Shown here: positions 54,045 to 62,897 of the stretch, piece after piece | Layout of the letters: every line of letters begins with the position of its first letter | How positions within the stretch are numbered: position 1 is the stretch's first letter | Position numbers and translations under genes: made by a program | Source of the DNA: Parahoeflea alexandrii | GTDB lineage: Bacteria; Pseudomonadota; Alphaproteobacteria; Rhizobiales; Rhizobiaceae | Length of the DNA stretch: 64,000 bases | Assembly: GCF_024105735.1 (NCBI RefSeq) | Contig: NZ_JAAAML010000001.1 | Span: 1 to 64,000 of the forward strand | Direction of reading: 5' to 3' | Notes under the pieces: generated by a model | Database searches by the model: none | Seen by the model: the letters and a program-made list of their open reading frames with translations, nothing else | Told to the model about the DNA's origin: nothing

Positions 54045-54862
54045 TCACCATCGCTGCAACGGAAATCCGGATCGGTCTTCGCAACCGCTGGATCATCCTG
54101 TCGTCGCTCATTCTTCTGGCTTTCGCACTCATCCTCGTGCTCCTCGGCAGCGCACCGGGCGGCGAAGTCAAGACCGATGCGGTCACCGTTGTCGTTGCCA
54201 GCCTGTCGACGCTGTCGGTCTATCTGGTCCCGCTGATTGCCTTGCTGCTGGCCTTTGACGCCATTGCCGGCGAGATCGACCGGGGCACGTTGCAACTGGT
54301 GCTCGCCAGCCCGGTCTCTCGCGGCGCTGTGCTTGTCGGCAAGTTTTTGGGCCATGTTGCCGTTCTCGCCATCGCAGTCAGTTTTGGCTACGGCATTGCC
54401 GGTCTCGTGGCTTTCTTCGCCAGTGGTGGAGGTGACGCCGTTGCACTGATTGGCGTCGGTCGCCTGATCGCAAGCTCGATCATACTCGGCGCCACCTTCA
54501 TCGCCATCGGCTATATCGCCAGCGCAAGCGTGCGCCAGACCGGGACGGCGGCAGCACTTGCGATCGCGATCTGGCTGTTTGCCGTGGTGCTCTTTGATCT
54601 GGCGCTTCTGGGCGGATTGCTGGCCAGCCAGGATGGCGTCTTCGCCCGTGTCGTGTTTCCATGGTTGCTGGTGTTCAATCCGGCAGATGCGTTCCGGCTC
54701 TATAACATGAGCGCGATTGATGCGGTCGTCGTCGGCAGCAATCTGGGCGGCGCTGGTTCGGCTCTCCCGCTCTCCGGTCTTGCAACCATGCTCAGCCCGG
54801 TTGCCTGGACCGCCATCACCTTGGGACTTTCAACCTTCATTCTCAAAAGGGTCAGGCCATGA
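54032..54862 (+). CDS. nosY: NosY, ABC-2 type permease for NosZ maturation
   Basis: 276 aa, six hydrophobic segments. The N-terminal IAATEIRIGLRNRWIILSSL and IAGEIDRGTLQLVLASPVSRGAVLVGKFLG are characteristic of NosY and ABC-2 permeases. It partners NosF in the membrane. The last codon overlaps the nosL start (ATGA). Confidence 0.95.
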   Translation: MHGVITIAATEIRIGLRNRWIILSSLILLAFALILVLLGSAPGGEVKTDAVTVVVASLSTLSVYLVPLIALLLAFDAIAGEIDRGTLQLVLASPVSRGAVLVGKFLGHVAVLAIAVSFGYGIAGLVAFFASGGGDAVALIGVGRLIASSIILGATFIAIGYIASASVRQTGTAAALAIAIWLFAVVLFDLALLGGLLASQDGVFARVVFPWLLVFNPADAFRLYNMSAIDAVVVGSNLGGAGSALPLSGLATMLSPVAWTAITLGLSTFILKRVRP

Positions 54863-55410
54863 ACATCTTCGCGCGGCTGTCAGCCATTGCTGCAATGGCG
54901 ATCACCATTTCGGCATGCAGCGAACAAGGCGCTTACATCGAGATGCCGCTACCGGTGGCCCTGGGCGAAGACTCGGTCGGGCACTACTGCAACATGACCA
55001 TTCTCGAGCACACCGGACCCAAGGCGCAGATTCACCTGGTCAACAATCCCCACCCGATCTGGTTCAGCCAGGTGCGGGACGGCATCGCCTTCCTCCGCTC
55101 GCCCGAAGAAAATTATGAAACGGTCGCGGTCTATGTCAACGACATGGGCAAGGCTGAGGACTGGGATTTTCCAGGAGACGACACCTGGATTGACGCACAG
55201 AAGGCCTGGTTTGTCATTGGCTCAGCCAAGACCGGCGGCATGGGGACACCGGAAGCCATTCCGTTTGGCGAGGAACAAAGTGCATCCGCCTTTGTGACCG
55301 AAAATGGCGGTGTTGTGGTTCGGCTGGCTGAGATCCCCGATGCCTATGTTCTCGGTCCCGTCGGTATTGATCAGAAGCAGGAAGTCTCGATGACCGGAGC
55401 AAACCAATGA
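54859..55410 (+). CDS. nosL: NosL, copper chaperone lipoprotein
   Basis: 183 aa. The lipobox ends at Cys20 (TISACS), so it is anchored to a membrane by lipid. HYCNMTILEH carries the conserved Cys and Met of the Cu(I) site. NosL delivers copper for NosZ. It overlaps nosY and nosX by four bases each. Confidence 0.94.
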   Translation: MNIFARLSAIAAMAITISACSEQGAYIEMPLPVALGEDSVGHYCNMTILEHTGPKAQIHLVNNPHPIWFSQVRDGIAFLRSPEENYETVAVYVNDMGKAEDWDFPGDDTWIDAQKAWFVIGSAKTGGMGTPEAIPFGEEQSASAFVTENGGVVVRLAEIPDAYVLGPVGIDQKQEVSMTGANQ

Positions 55411-56351
55411 GTTTTTCCCGCCGCCGTTTCATCGCAATTGCGGCAGGCTGTGTGCTGGCCGCCAAGCCCGGCAGCGCCGCACCCGTGGACGGTGCACGCT
55501 GGCGCGGGGTCGCCCTTGGCGCCGAGACGGATTTGCGCATTGTCGGCATGCCGCGCGCGCAAGCCGAGTACCTTATCGGCGTAGCGCGCGCTGAAATCGA
55601 ACGCCTGGAAAAGCAGTTCAGTCTCTACCGGCAAGACAGCGCGCTTGTTTCGCTGAACGGAGACGGTTTTCTGCGCGATCCTTCACCAGATATGCTCGAG
55701 TTGCTCAGCCTGGCGGGATCCGTGCACGAGGCAAGTGACGGCATGTTTGACCCGACCATTCAGCCATTGTGGAAGGCCTATGCGGAGAGCGGCGGGTGGC
55801 CTGGTCGTGCTTCGATCCGCAGGGCCCTTGAGCGGGTCGGCTGGAACATGGTCGAAGTGTCGCCGGCGCTTGTCCGGCTGCCGCGTGGCGGTGCGATGAC
55901 GCTGAATGGCATTGCGCAAGGGTTCATTACCGACAAGGTCGTCGCGCTGCTCAAATCGTTTGGACTGGAGCATGCGCTGGTCAATGTTGGCGAGATCAGC
56001 GCAGTTGGCAGACCGGCAGGATTTGAGGCATGGCCGGTGCAGCTGGATGCAGCGGGCACGTCGCGCAAGACGGTTGGACTGAGGGACCGTTCGGTGGCAA
56101 CGTCGGGCGCGCTGGGAACCACGCTGGATGCGTCTCAGTCTGTCAGCCATATTGTTGATCCGCGCAACGGAAACCCTGCTCCCGTTTTATGGCGCAGAAT
56201 GAGCGTCATGCACCGCTCCGCCGCGTTGGCCGACGGGATTTCCACAGCCGCGGTCTTGATGGAGGCAGGCCAATTGACCGCCATGGCGCATCAGTTTGAT
56301 GGTCTGTCTATCGACGCCATATCCCGGAACGGCTCTTCATTTCTGCTTTGA
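55407..56351 (+). CDS. nosX: NosX, FAD:protein FMN transferase (ApbE family)
   Basis: 314 aa with a twin-arginine-like signal (FSRRRFIAIAAGCVLAAKPGSA). The ApbE fold is seen in GMFDPTIQPLWKAY, LNGIAQGFITDKV and VNVGEISAVG, with HIVDPRNG near the C-terminus. It attaches FMN to the periplasmic domain of NosR. The nosRZDFYLX order ending in nosX is typical of alphaproteobacteria. The following 175 bases show no gene. Confidence 0.93.
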   Translation: MSFSRRRFIAIAAGCVLAAKPGSAAPVDGARWRGVALGAETDLRIVGMPRAQAEYLIGVARAEIERLEKQFSLYRQDSALVSLNGDGFLRDPSPDMLELLSLAGSVHEASDGMFDPTIQPLWKAYAESGGWPGRASIRRALERVGWNMVEVSPALVRLPRGGAMTLNGIAQGFITDKVVALLKSFGLEHALVNVGEISAVGRPAGFEAWPVQLDAAGTSRKTVGLRDRSVATSGALGTTLDASQSVSHIVDPRNGNPAPVLWRRMSVMHRSAALADGISTAAVLMEAGQLTAMAHQFDGLSIDAISRNGSSFLL

Positions 56352-56526
56352 CACGATATCCCTGATTTCCGTCCGATCCGCGCACTGGCAAGCCAGAGCC
56401 GATCTGACTGGCCGCCTGGTGCTCATTTGACCCGGTGGCAGAAGACGATATGAGTGTGTTCAAAATCGATTGGCGGGAACGGCCCAGGCGCGCCTGATCC
56501 GGAAGTGGTGAAATTGGAATTCGTTC

Positions 56527-57420
56527 TTGGCTGGTAGCGGACATTCGAAGATAGACTCCAATTCGGCCTGGTGGCTGCTACTGCCCGCATTGCTCGTCCT
56601 GGCATTTGTCGGCGTTCTGCCGCTTTTGACCATCTTCAACTACTCGTTCTTCGATATTTTCACGCTGGAAGACCGGTACTGGGTCGGAACGGAATGGTAC
56701 CGCGAGATCCTCGCCTCAGAACGCTTCCTGCATAGTCTGGGGCGAAGCCTGCTGTTTTCCGCCATTGTCCTGTCGATCCAGATTCCGCTGGGGGTCTACA
56801 TCGCGCTGCTTCTACCGAGGGAAGGCCGTGTCAAAACGGCGATCCTGATGGTGCTTGCGCTTCCGTTGATGGTGCCGTGGAACACAGTGCCGTCGATGTG
56901 GGTCAGTTTCATGGATGAGCAATCCGGTTTTGGAGGTCAGGCGGTTTCGCTTCTGGGGTTCGATTTCGACTACAAGTTCAATGCCGTTCACACTTGGATC
57001 CTGCTTGTGGCGATGGACACCTGGCACTGGATCGGACTGGTCGTCATCCTCTGCTATTCCGGTCTGTCGACGATCTCCCCTGCCTACTATCAGGCCGCAG
57101 CAATCGACGGAGCGTCGCGGTTGCAGGTCTTCCGGTATGTGGAACTGCCGAAAATGAGCGGTGTGCTTATGATGGCGGTGCTGCTGAGGTTCATGGACAG
57201 CTTCATGATCTACACGGAGGCGTTCCGGGTCAATGCCGGTGGGCCGAACCATGCCACAAGCTTCCTGTCCCTGGACCTGGGGGAGGAAATCGCGGCATTT
57301 GACTATGGACCTGCAGCAGCGCGATCGATCATCTATTTCGTTATCATTCTGACGGTGGCCTGGGCCTTCAAGACGATCATGAACATCCGCCAGGGCGAGA
57401 GCCGCCGGGTGGGTGCCTGA
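56527..57420 (+). CDS. GlpP-like ABC sugar/glycerol permease
   Basis: 297 aa. It resembles the rhizobial glycerol permease GlpP throughout, e.g. WVGTEWYREIL, MDTWHWIGLVVILCYSGL, YYQAAAIDGASRLQVFRYVELPKM and LLRFMDSFMIYTEAFRV. The only available start is a TTG at 56527 just after an in-frame stop, with no clear ribosome site. A normal glp operon would have two ATPase genes upstream, and none is present. Likely remnant of a larger transporter operon; it may be poorly translated or work with ATPases encoded elsewhere. Confidence 0.8.
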   Translation: MAGSGHSKIDSNSAWWLLLPALLVLAFVGVLPLLTIFNYSFFDIFTLEDRYWVGTEWYREILASERFLHSLGRSLLFSAIVLSIQIPLGVYIALLLPREGRVKTAILMVLALPLMVPWNTVPSMWVSFMDEQSGFGGQAVSLLGFDFDYKFNAVHTWILLVAMDTWHWIGLVVILCYSGLSTISPAYYQAAAIDGASRLQVFRYVELPKMSGVLMMAVLLRFMDSFMIYTEAFRVNAGGPNHATSFLSLDLGEEIAAFDYGPAAARSIIYFVIILTVAWAFKTIMNIRQGESRRVGA

Positions 57421-58238
57421 TGGTGCGCGCCAGATCAACAGCCAGCAGACTGAAGACCTTGATGGTGTATGTCTTGCTGACCGCGCTTGTGGGTTTCGTG
57501 CTTTTGCCATTCGTGCAGATGCTTGTGCTCAGCTTCACCTCTACCCTGCCGAGAGACGGCATTGCCCAATGGCAGTTCAGCACCATCAATTTTCAGAGCA
57601 TCATCGCGTCACCGCTGCTTTCAGGCTCGATTGTCAACTCGATCATCTATGTCAGCCTGAATGTCATCGTAACACTGCTGGTTGCAATTCCGGCGGCCTA
57701 TGCCATTGCGCGCTATCGGTTTACCGGCGACAAGCATGTCTTCCTGCTTCTGATTGCCTTCCGGATAACACCACCCGTTGTCCTGACCCTTCCGGTCTTC
57801 ATCCTGTTTGCCAAGGTCGGGCTGGTGAACACTCCGGTGGGCATCGCGTTGGTGCATTGTGTCTTCAACATCCCGATCGCCATATGGATTCTTGAAAGCT
57901 TCATTTCGGCGGTACCCAGAGAGCTTGATGAAACGGCATTTCTCGACGGCTACTCGCTGCCGCGGTTCTTCGTCCGGCAATTGTTGCCGCTGATTGCGCC
58001 CGGTGTCGGAGTGGCGGCGTTCTTCTGTTTCATGTTCTCGTGGGTGGAAGTGGTGTTTGCGCGGATACTGACGGTGACCGGTGGCAAGCCCATCACCATG
58101 GCCATCAACACGCTTTACGGCTTCAGAACGGATATCGGGCTGGTCATGGCCATGACGCTTGTGTCTCTCATCCCCGGACTGGCCGTCATCTATTTCGTCA
58201 GGAACCATATTGCCAAGGGGTTCATCGTCAGGACCTGA
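57420..58238 (+). CDS. GlpQ-like ABC sugar/glycerol permease
   Basis: 272 aa, starting at an ATG that overlaps the previous stop (TGATG). MalG-type features are RFTGDKHVFLLLIAFRITPPVVLTLP and the coupling motif ELDETAFLDGYSLPRFFVRQLLPLIAPG. It is the partner of the preceding GlpP-like permease. No binding-protein gene follows, although one normally does in glp-type operons. The frame is intact, so any decay would be recent. Confidence 0.82.
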   Translation: MVRARSTASRLKTLMVYVLLTALVGFVLLPFVQMLVLSFTSTLPRDGIAQWQFSTINFQSIIASPLLSGSIVNSIIYVSLNVIVTLLVAIPAAYAIARYRFTGDKHVFLLLIAFRITPPVVLTLPVFILFAKVGLVNTPVGIALVHCVFNIPIAIWILESFISAVPRELDETAFLDGYSLPRFFVRQLLPLIAPGVGVAAFFCFMFSWVEVVFARILTVTGGKPITMAINTLYGFRTDIGLVMAMTLVSLIPGLAVIYFVRNHIAKGFIVRT

Positions 58239-58366
58239 AGCAATCGCATGTCCTCGCCGGTTCAGGCTGCTTGTTTGTTTCGCTGTCGGGTTGAGTTGAA
58301 CTCCGACTGTGGCTATCTGGTGCCAAACACGGGCGGGACTGCGGCCAAATACAAGGCATTTTTGCA

Positions 58367-59299
58367 ATGAAACCAGATTACCTCGTTACCCATTCCGGCG
58401 GCTTTCATGCCGATGAGTTGCTGTCCAGCGCGGTGCTGACGCGGCTGTTCCCGAATGCGGAGATCGTCCGCAGCCGGGCGCCGGAATGGATCACACCCGG
58501 GGCAAACCGGATCATCTATGATGTCGGTGGCGCCTATGACGCCGAAGCGGGGATCTTCGACCACCACCAGCGCGGTGCGCCGCTGCGTGATGATGGGCAA
58601 CCCTTCAGCTCGTTCGGCCTGATCTGGAAGCATTTCGGCCATGACTATCTTGCCGCGATCGGACTGCCGGATGCCCATATCCACCCTGTGTATGCGGGTC
58701 TTGACGAAAGCTTCGTCCTGCCGATCGATCTGCTCGACAACGGGGCGATGAGCCCGGCGGTGGCAGGCCCCCTGGCCGTGCTGACCTTGCCGGTCTTGCT
58801 TGAAACCCTCAAGCCCGTCTTCGACGAGCCGGATCCGGAGGCGCTGCGACGGGCATTCGATCAAGCGCTGACAATCGCGCGGAGTTTTCTCGAAGCCCGG
58901 ATCGCCGGAAGTGCTGCAAAGCTGCGGGCCGAAGATCTTGTGCTGCAGGCAATTGCGACTTCGGGCGAAAACCGGGTTCTGGAACTTCCGATGGGAATGC
59001 CTTTCCGCCCGGCGATCATGAAGGCTGGCGCGGATCATCTGCTGTTCGTGGTTCACCCGCGCGACAAGGATTGGTGCCTGACCGGCATTCGCCAGTCGGA
59101 CGAGGGGTTCGAGCAGCGCGCCGATCTGCCCGCCGCCTGGGCTGGCCTGACAAATGGCGATCTCGAGGCTGCGTGCGGCGTTGAGGGAGCAAGTTTCTGC
59201 CACAATGGCCGCTTCATTGCTGCAGCAAAGACCCGTGCGGCGGCTCTGGCCATGGCAGATATTGCGGTAAGAGAAGCAATCGCGGCCGGGCAAGTCTGA
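58367..59299 (+). CDS. MYG1-family (UPF0160) DHH-superfamily hydrolase
   Basis: 310 aa. The N-terminal THSGGFHADELLSSAVL and FDHHQRGAP are the metal-binding motifs of the MYG1 family. FALIWK-like FGLIWKHFGHDYL and LPIDLLDNG also match. Eukaryotic MYG1 is a nuclease of RNA; the bacterial role is unclear. It stands alone, 128 bases after the permease pair and convergent with the nitrilase gene. Confidence 0.88.
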   Translation: MKPDYLVTHSGGFHADELLSSAVLTRLFPNAEIVRSRAPEWITPGANRIIYDVGGAYDAEAGIFDHHQRGAPLRDDGQPFSSFGLIWKHFGHDYLAAIGLPDAHIHPVYAGLDESFVLPIDLLDNGAMSPAVAGPLAVLTLPVLLETLKPVFDEPDPEALRRAFDQALTIARSFLEARIAGSAAKLRAEDLVLQAIATSGENRVLELPMGMPFRPAIMKAGADHLLFVVHPRDKDWCLTGIRQSDEGFEQRADLPAAWAGLTNGDLEAACGVEGASFCHNGRFIAAAKTRAAALAMADIAVREAIAAGQV

Positions 59300-59339
59300 A
59301 AGAACGCAGATATCCGGGCCGGTTGGCGCTGCAGCTTGC

Positions 59340-60107
59340 CTACAGGTCCTTGAGGTAGGTGTTTTCGCTTCTGGAGCGGGCGTACAGACCAGGCTCGATA
59401 CCCGCTGTCAGAAATTCCTCCGCCAATCCCGCAGTCGCCAGAGCCGTGCCGTCGGGTGCTACGATCACGGACCGTCCCGCATAGTCGAAGTCGCCGTCCC
59501 GGCCGATGTTGTTAATATAGGCGATGAAGACCTGGTTCTCGAAGGCGCGTACCGGAATCATTTTCTCGGCGATGAAGGTGCCCGAGGCGCCCTTCGGTGT
59601 GGCCGTCGGCACGAGGATCATCTCGGCGCCGGCCTTGGCTAGGCGCCGGACATTCTCCGGGAACTCGACATCGTAGCAGATCAGCATTCCGAGCGTCATG
59701 CCGCGATGGCTGAACAGGCAGGTCGATGGCTTCTCCGGCGTAAACAGGTTGCGCTCGTAATCACCGTAGAGATGCGACTTGCGATAGACGGAGGGCTTGC
59801 CGCTGCCATCGGTGTAGACGGCTGAATTGTAGACCGCATCCCCGGCCTTTTCGGCGAAACCGGCCACGAGGGCGACGCCGGTCTCGCGGGCGATCTCAGC
59901 GAGCCGGGTCACGAGCGCGCCATCTGCCGGTTCGGCCAGTGCCAGGATCTTTTCGCCGCCGCCATAGCTGGTGATTCCGAGCTCCGGAGTGACCAGAAGC
60001 GTCGCTCCGGCTCGGGCGGCCTCATGGGCGGCGGCTTCGATGCGGGCGAGATTGGCGGTCGTATCAGCGCCTGCCGTCTGCATCTGCAGGGCCGAAAGAC
60101 GGATCAT
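59340..60107 (-). CDS. Nitrilase-superfamily amidase (carbon-nitrogen hydrolase)
   Basis: 255 aa with the catalytic triad Glu42 (TPELGITSY), Lys110 (VYRKSHLYG) and Cys144 (MLICYDVEFPE). The family hydrolyses amides, N-carbamoyl compounds or nitriles. It overlaps the upstream permease gene by four bases and so is co-transcribed with a polyamine-type importer. The natural reading is that it hydrolyses the imported amine or amide, for example an N-carbamoyl polyamine, but the substrate is not shown by the sequence. Confidence 0.88.
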   Translation of the reverse strand: MIRLSALQMQTAGADTTANLARIEAAAHEAARAGATLLVTPELGITSYGGGEKILALAEPADGALVTRLAEIARETGVALVAGFAEKAGDAVYNSAVYTDGSGKPSVYRKSHLYGDYERNLFTPEKPSTCLFSHRGMTLGMLICYDVEFPENVRRLAKAGAEMILVPTATPKGASGTFIAEKMIPVRAFENQVFIAYINNIGRDGDFDYAGRSVIVAPDGTALATAGLAEEFLTAGIEPGLYARSRSENTYLKDL

Positions 60108-60904
60108 GGTTTTTCCTCCGAATTGGCGCCGAGCAGCTTCAACAGATCGCCATAGCGGGCGATCAGCGAATAGATGACGGCGGCCAGTACCACAAACAGG
60201 ACGGTGACCGAGGCCATGGTCGGCGTGTAGCCGTACCTGAGAGCGTTGAAGATCTTGATCGGCAGCGTTTCCATGGTGAAGCCGACGGTCATGTAGGCAA
60301 CGATGTATTCGTTGAGCGACAGCACGAAGGCAAAAGCATAGCCGGATACCAGGTAGGGCGTGATCAGCGGCAGCACGACGGTGCGGAAGATGGTCCGGTC
60401 ATCGGCGCCCATGGTGGCCGCGGCTTCCACCAGAGAGCGGTCGATGGCGGAAAAGCCGAGCGAGAGCGTGACCAGCGGCAGGGTGACGAAAAAGATCGCG
60501 TGGCTGATCACCGCCGTCCAGGGCTGGCCGTAAAAGCCGGTGGTGGCCCAGAAGGTGAGCAATCCCAGCGCGGTGATCACCGGCGGCAATGTGAAGGGAG
60601 CGATACCGAGCAGCTGGAAGACGTTGGCCCAGGGCGCGATCCGCCGCCACAGGAACCACGCCAGCGGCAGTGCGATGGCCACGGCAAGTGCCGCGGACAG
60701 CGTTGCCAGTGTCAGCGAGGCAAACAGCGCATTGCGCCAGCCGGTGTCGGCGAAGATCTCGATGTACCAGTCCAGCGAGAAGCCCTGTGGAGGAAAGGCC
60801 AGCGTCTGCCTGGCATTGACCGAGACCCCGGCGACCACGATCAGCGGCGCGGCGAGGAACAGGCCGACGAGGACGAAATAGAAGCGGCGCAGGAAGACGC
60901 TCAT
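60104..60904 (-). CDS. Polyamine-type ABC permease (PotC-like)
   Basis: 266-aa permease with about six membrane segments. The coupling motif is LVEAAATMGADDRTIFRTVVLPLITP near residue 170. The N-terminal FLAAPLIVVAGVSVNARQTLAFPPQGFSLDWY is typical of PotC/PotI. It overlaps both neighbours by four bases. Confidence 0.9.
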   Translation of the reverse strand: MSVFLRRFYFVLVGLFLAAPLIVVAGVSVNARQTLAFPPQGFSLDWYIEIFADTGWRNALFASLTLATLSAALAVAIALPLAWFLWRRIAPWANVFQLLGIAPFTLPPVITALGLLTFWATTGFYGQPWTAVISHAIFFVTLPLVTLSLGFSAIDRSLVEAAATMGADDRTIFRTVVLPLITPYLVSGYAFAFVLSLNEYIVAYMTVGFTMETLPIKIFNALRYGYTPTMASVTVLFVVLAAVIYSLIARYGDLLKLLGANSEEKP

Positions 60905-61758
60905 GCGGCTGCCTCCCGCTTGCGCCCGGCAAACAGCGTCAGCGCGACCATGGCGAGCGTGACCAGCACAAGGAACACGGCCATGGCTGCTGCGAACGGC
61001 ATGTTGGACTGGTAGATGGCCTGGTCGGTGATCAGCACCGACAGCGTCCAGTGCTGCGGCCGGCCGAGGATCTGCGGCAGCAGGTAGGAGCCGAGCGCGA
61101 AGATGAAGACCATGATCAGCGTGGCGAGAATGGTGGCTCTCAGCGCCGGTACGACCACGGTGAAAAAGGCCCTGAGCGGTGAGGCGCCGAGCGTTCGGGC
61201 GGCTTCGGTCAGCGTCGGATCAAGCCGCACCAATGCCGGGTAGAGGACAAGAATCGTATAGGGCAGGGCTTGGTAGACCATGGCGGTGAGCACCGCGGGA
61301 AACCCCGGTGACAGCGCCACTGCCTTTTCCATCAGCCCCAGGGCCACCAAGAGGTTGGTGATGCCGGCGGTGCGGGAAAACAGCGTCGACCAGGCAAAGC
61401 CGATGATCACTTCCGACAGGGACAGAACCGAAAGCAGGGCCACCATCCAGACGATCTGTGCCCGTCTGCTCATCCGGGTCAGGAGATAGGTGAACGGGAC
61501 GCCGATGGCAACGCAGCAGATGGCGACGAGAACCGCCAGCATCAGCGAGAACCCGAGCACATTGGCGAAGAACAGGCTGGCGAAGCGCTCGTAATTGGAG
61601 AGCACGAAGGCGGGCGTGTAGAAGCCGCCCTGCTGGCGCTGGAAGAAGCTGACAGCGATCATGGTTCCGAACGGAATGACGAAGAACAGCGTCAGCATGA
61701 TCGCCGGGAAGGCGAGCGGAGCGTAATCGGTCAGCTTTTGCGGCGCCTCGCGTCTCAT
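60901..61758 (-). CDS. Polyamine-type ABC permease (PotB-like)
   Basis: 285 aa from the ATG at 61758, which overlaps the end of the ATPase gene; a longer upstream frame lies within that gene. The coupling motif reads LTEAARTLGASPLRAFFTVVVPALR. The hydrophobic pattern and PFGTMIAVSFFQ fit PotB/PotH. It forms the channel with the PotC-like protein. Confidence 0.9.
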   Translation of the reverse strand: MRREAPQKLTDYAPLAFPAIMLTLFFVIPFGTMIAVSFFQRQQGGFYTPAFVLSNYERFASLFFANVLGFSLMLAVLVAICCVAIGVPFTYLLTRMSRRAQIVWMVALLSVLSLSEVIIGFAWSTLFSRTAGITNLLVALGLMEKAVALSPGFPAVLTAMVYQALPYTILVLYPALVRLDPTLTEAARTLGASPLRAFFTVVVPALRATILATLIMVFIFALGSYLLPQILGRPQHWTLSVLITDQAIYQSNMPFAAAMAVFLVLVTLAMVALTLFAGRKREAAA

Positions 61759-62792
61759 CTGTCGAGCACCACGCAGACACCCGGATCCAGCACCACGCCG
61801 ACCGGCTGGCCGACGGAGACTTCCGGACGGGCGCGCGGCGTCGAGACCGCAATCAGCGGCCTGCCGGAGCAATCGATGAAGGTTTCGATGGTGCCGCCGA
61901 GATCGCGGACGAAGGTCACTGTTCCGGTGATGGCGCCGTCGCCGCCGGGCGCTGTCAGCTGCACGTCTTCCGGGCGGACCGACAGGATTGCCTTGCCGCC
62001 ACTGGGCGCGGACAGGCCGGGAATCGCCTGGCCCAGCACGACGGCGCGGCCGGCGCTGTCGGTTTCCATGTCGATGAGATTGGTCGAGCCGATGAAGTCG
62101 GCGACGAAGGTGTCGGCGGGCCGACGATAGATTTCCATCGGGCTTGCCGCCTGGCGGATCTCGCCCTGGTTCATCACGACAACAGTGTCGGCCATGGTCA
62201 TGGCCTCGCGCTGGTCGTGGGTGACGACGATGGTGGTGATGCCGAGCTGCTGCTGCAACTGTCTCAGTTCCACCTGCATGGCTTCGCGTAGCTTGGCATC
62301 AAGCGCGGAGAGCGGTTCGTCGAGCAGGAACAGCTTGGGCGAACGGGTCAGCGCACGGGCGATGGCCACGCGCTGGCGCTGGCCCCCGGACAGCTTTGCC
62401 ACCGGGCGGTCGGCATAGCCGGGGAGATGGATCATTGCCAGCAATTCATCGACGCGGCGCTTCTGCTCCTCGCGCGGTGCGCCGCGGATTCTGAGCGGAT
62501 AGGCGATATTCTCTCCGACGGTGAGATGCGGGAACAGCGCCAGCGACTGGAACACCATGCCGAGATTGCGCTTGTGGGTGGGTACGGCGGTGATGTCCTC
62601 GCCGTCGAGCCGGATCTCGCCGCTGGTTGGCAGGTCGAGTCCGGCGATCATCCGGAGCAGCGTGGTCTTGCCGCATCCCGATGGGCCCAGCATGCAAACG
62701 AAAGTGCCGTGCGGAACGGTCAGTTGCACGTCATTGACCGCGGTGAAGCCGCCGAAGTCCTTGCGGACGGAATTGAGGGTCAAACCAGACAT
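61755..62792 (-). CDS. Polyamine-type ABC ATPase (PotA-like)
   Basis: 345 aa from the ATG at 62792. Walker A is GPSGCGKTT, the signature is LSGGQRQRVAIARALT, and Walker B is LFLLDEPLSALDAKL. A C-terminal TOBE domain follows from about residue 265 (KAILSVRPEDVQLT). It energises the PotBC-like permease. Confidence 0.93.
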   Translation of the reverse strand: MSGLTLNSVRKDFGGFTAVNDVQLTVPHGTFVCMLGPSGCGKTTLLRMIAGLDLPTSGEIRLDGEDITAVPTHKRNLGMVFQSLALFPHLTVGENIAYPLRIRGAPREEQKRRVDELLAMIHLPGYADRPVAKLSGGQRQRVAIARALTRSPKLFLLDEPLSALDAKLREAMQVELRQLQQQLGITTIVVTHDQREAMTMADTVVVMNQGEIRQAASPMEIYRRPADTFVADFIGSTNLIDMETDSAGRAVVLGQAIPGLSAPSGGKAILSVRPEDVQLTAPGGDGAITGTVTFVRDLGGTIETFIDCSGRPLIAVSTPRARPEVSVGQPVGVVLDPGVCVVLDR

Positions 62793-62830
62793 CGCGTCCC
62801 CATGGGTCTTGCCCCGGATTTGCCGGGGTG

Positions 62831-62855
62831 GGGAGGGCGGCGAAACTGCCCTCCC
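62831..62855 (-). terminator. Hairpin after polyamine-type receptor gene
   Basis: GGGAGGGC (62831-62838) pairs with GCCCTCCC (62848-62855). A second stem, CGTCCC/GGGACG, lies at 62871-62887. Neither has a T tract on the minus strand. They sit between the receptor and ATPase genes and probably limit or protect the transcript. Confidence 0.55.
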
Positions 62856-62897
62856 GCTTTCAGGCAATCACGTCCCCGTGCGGGACGCAAGCAGACG

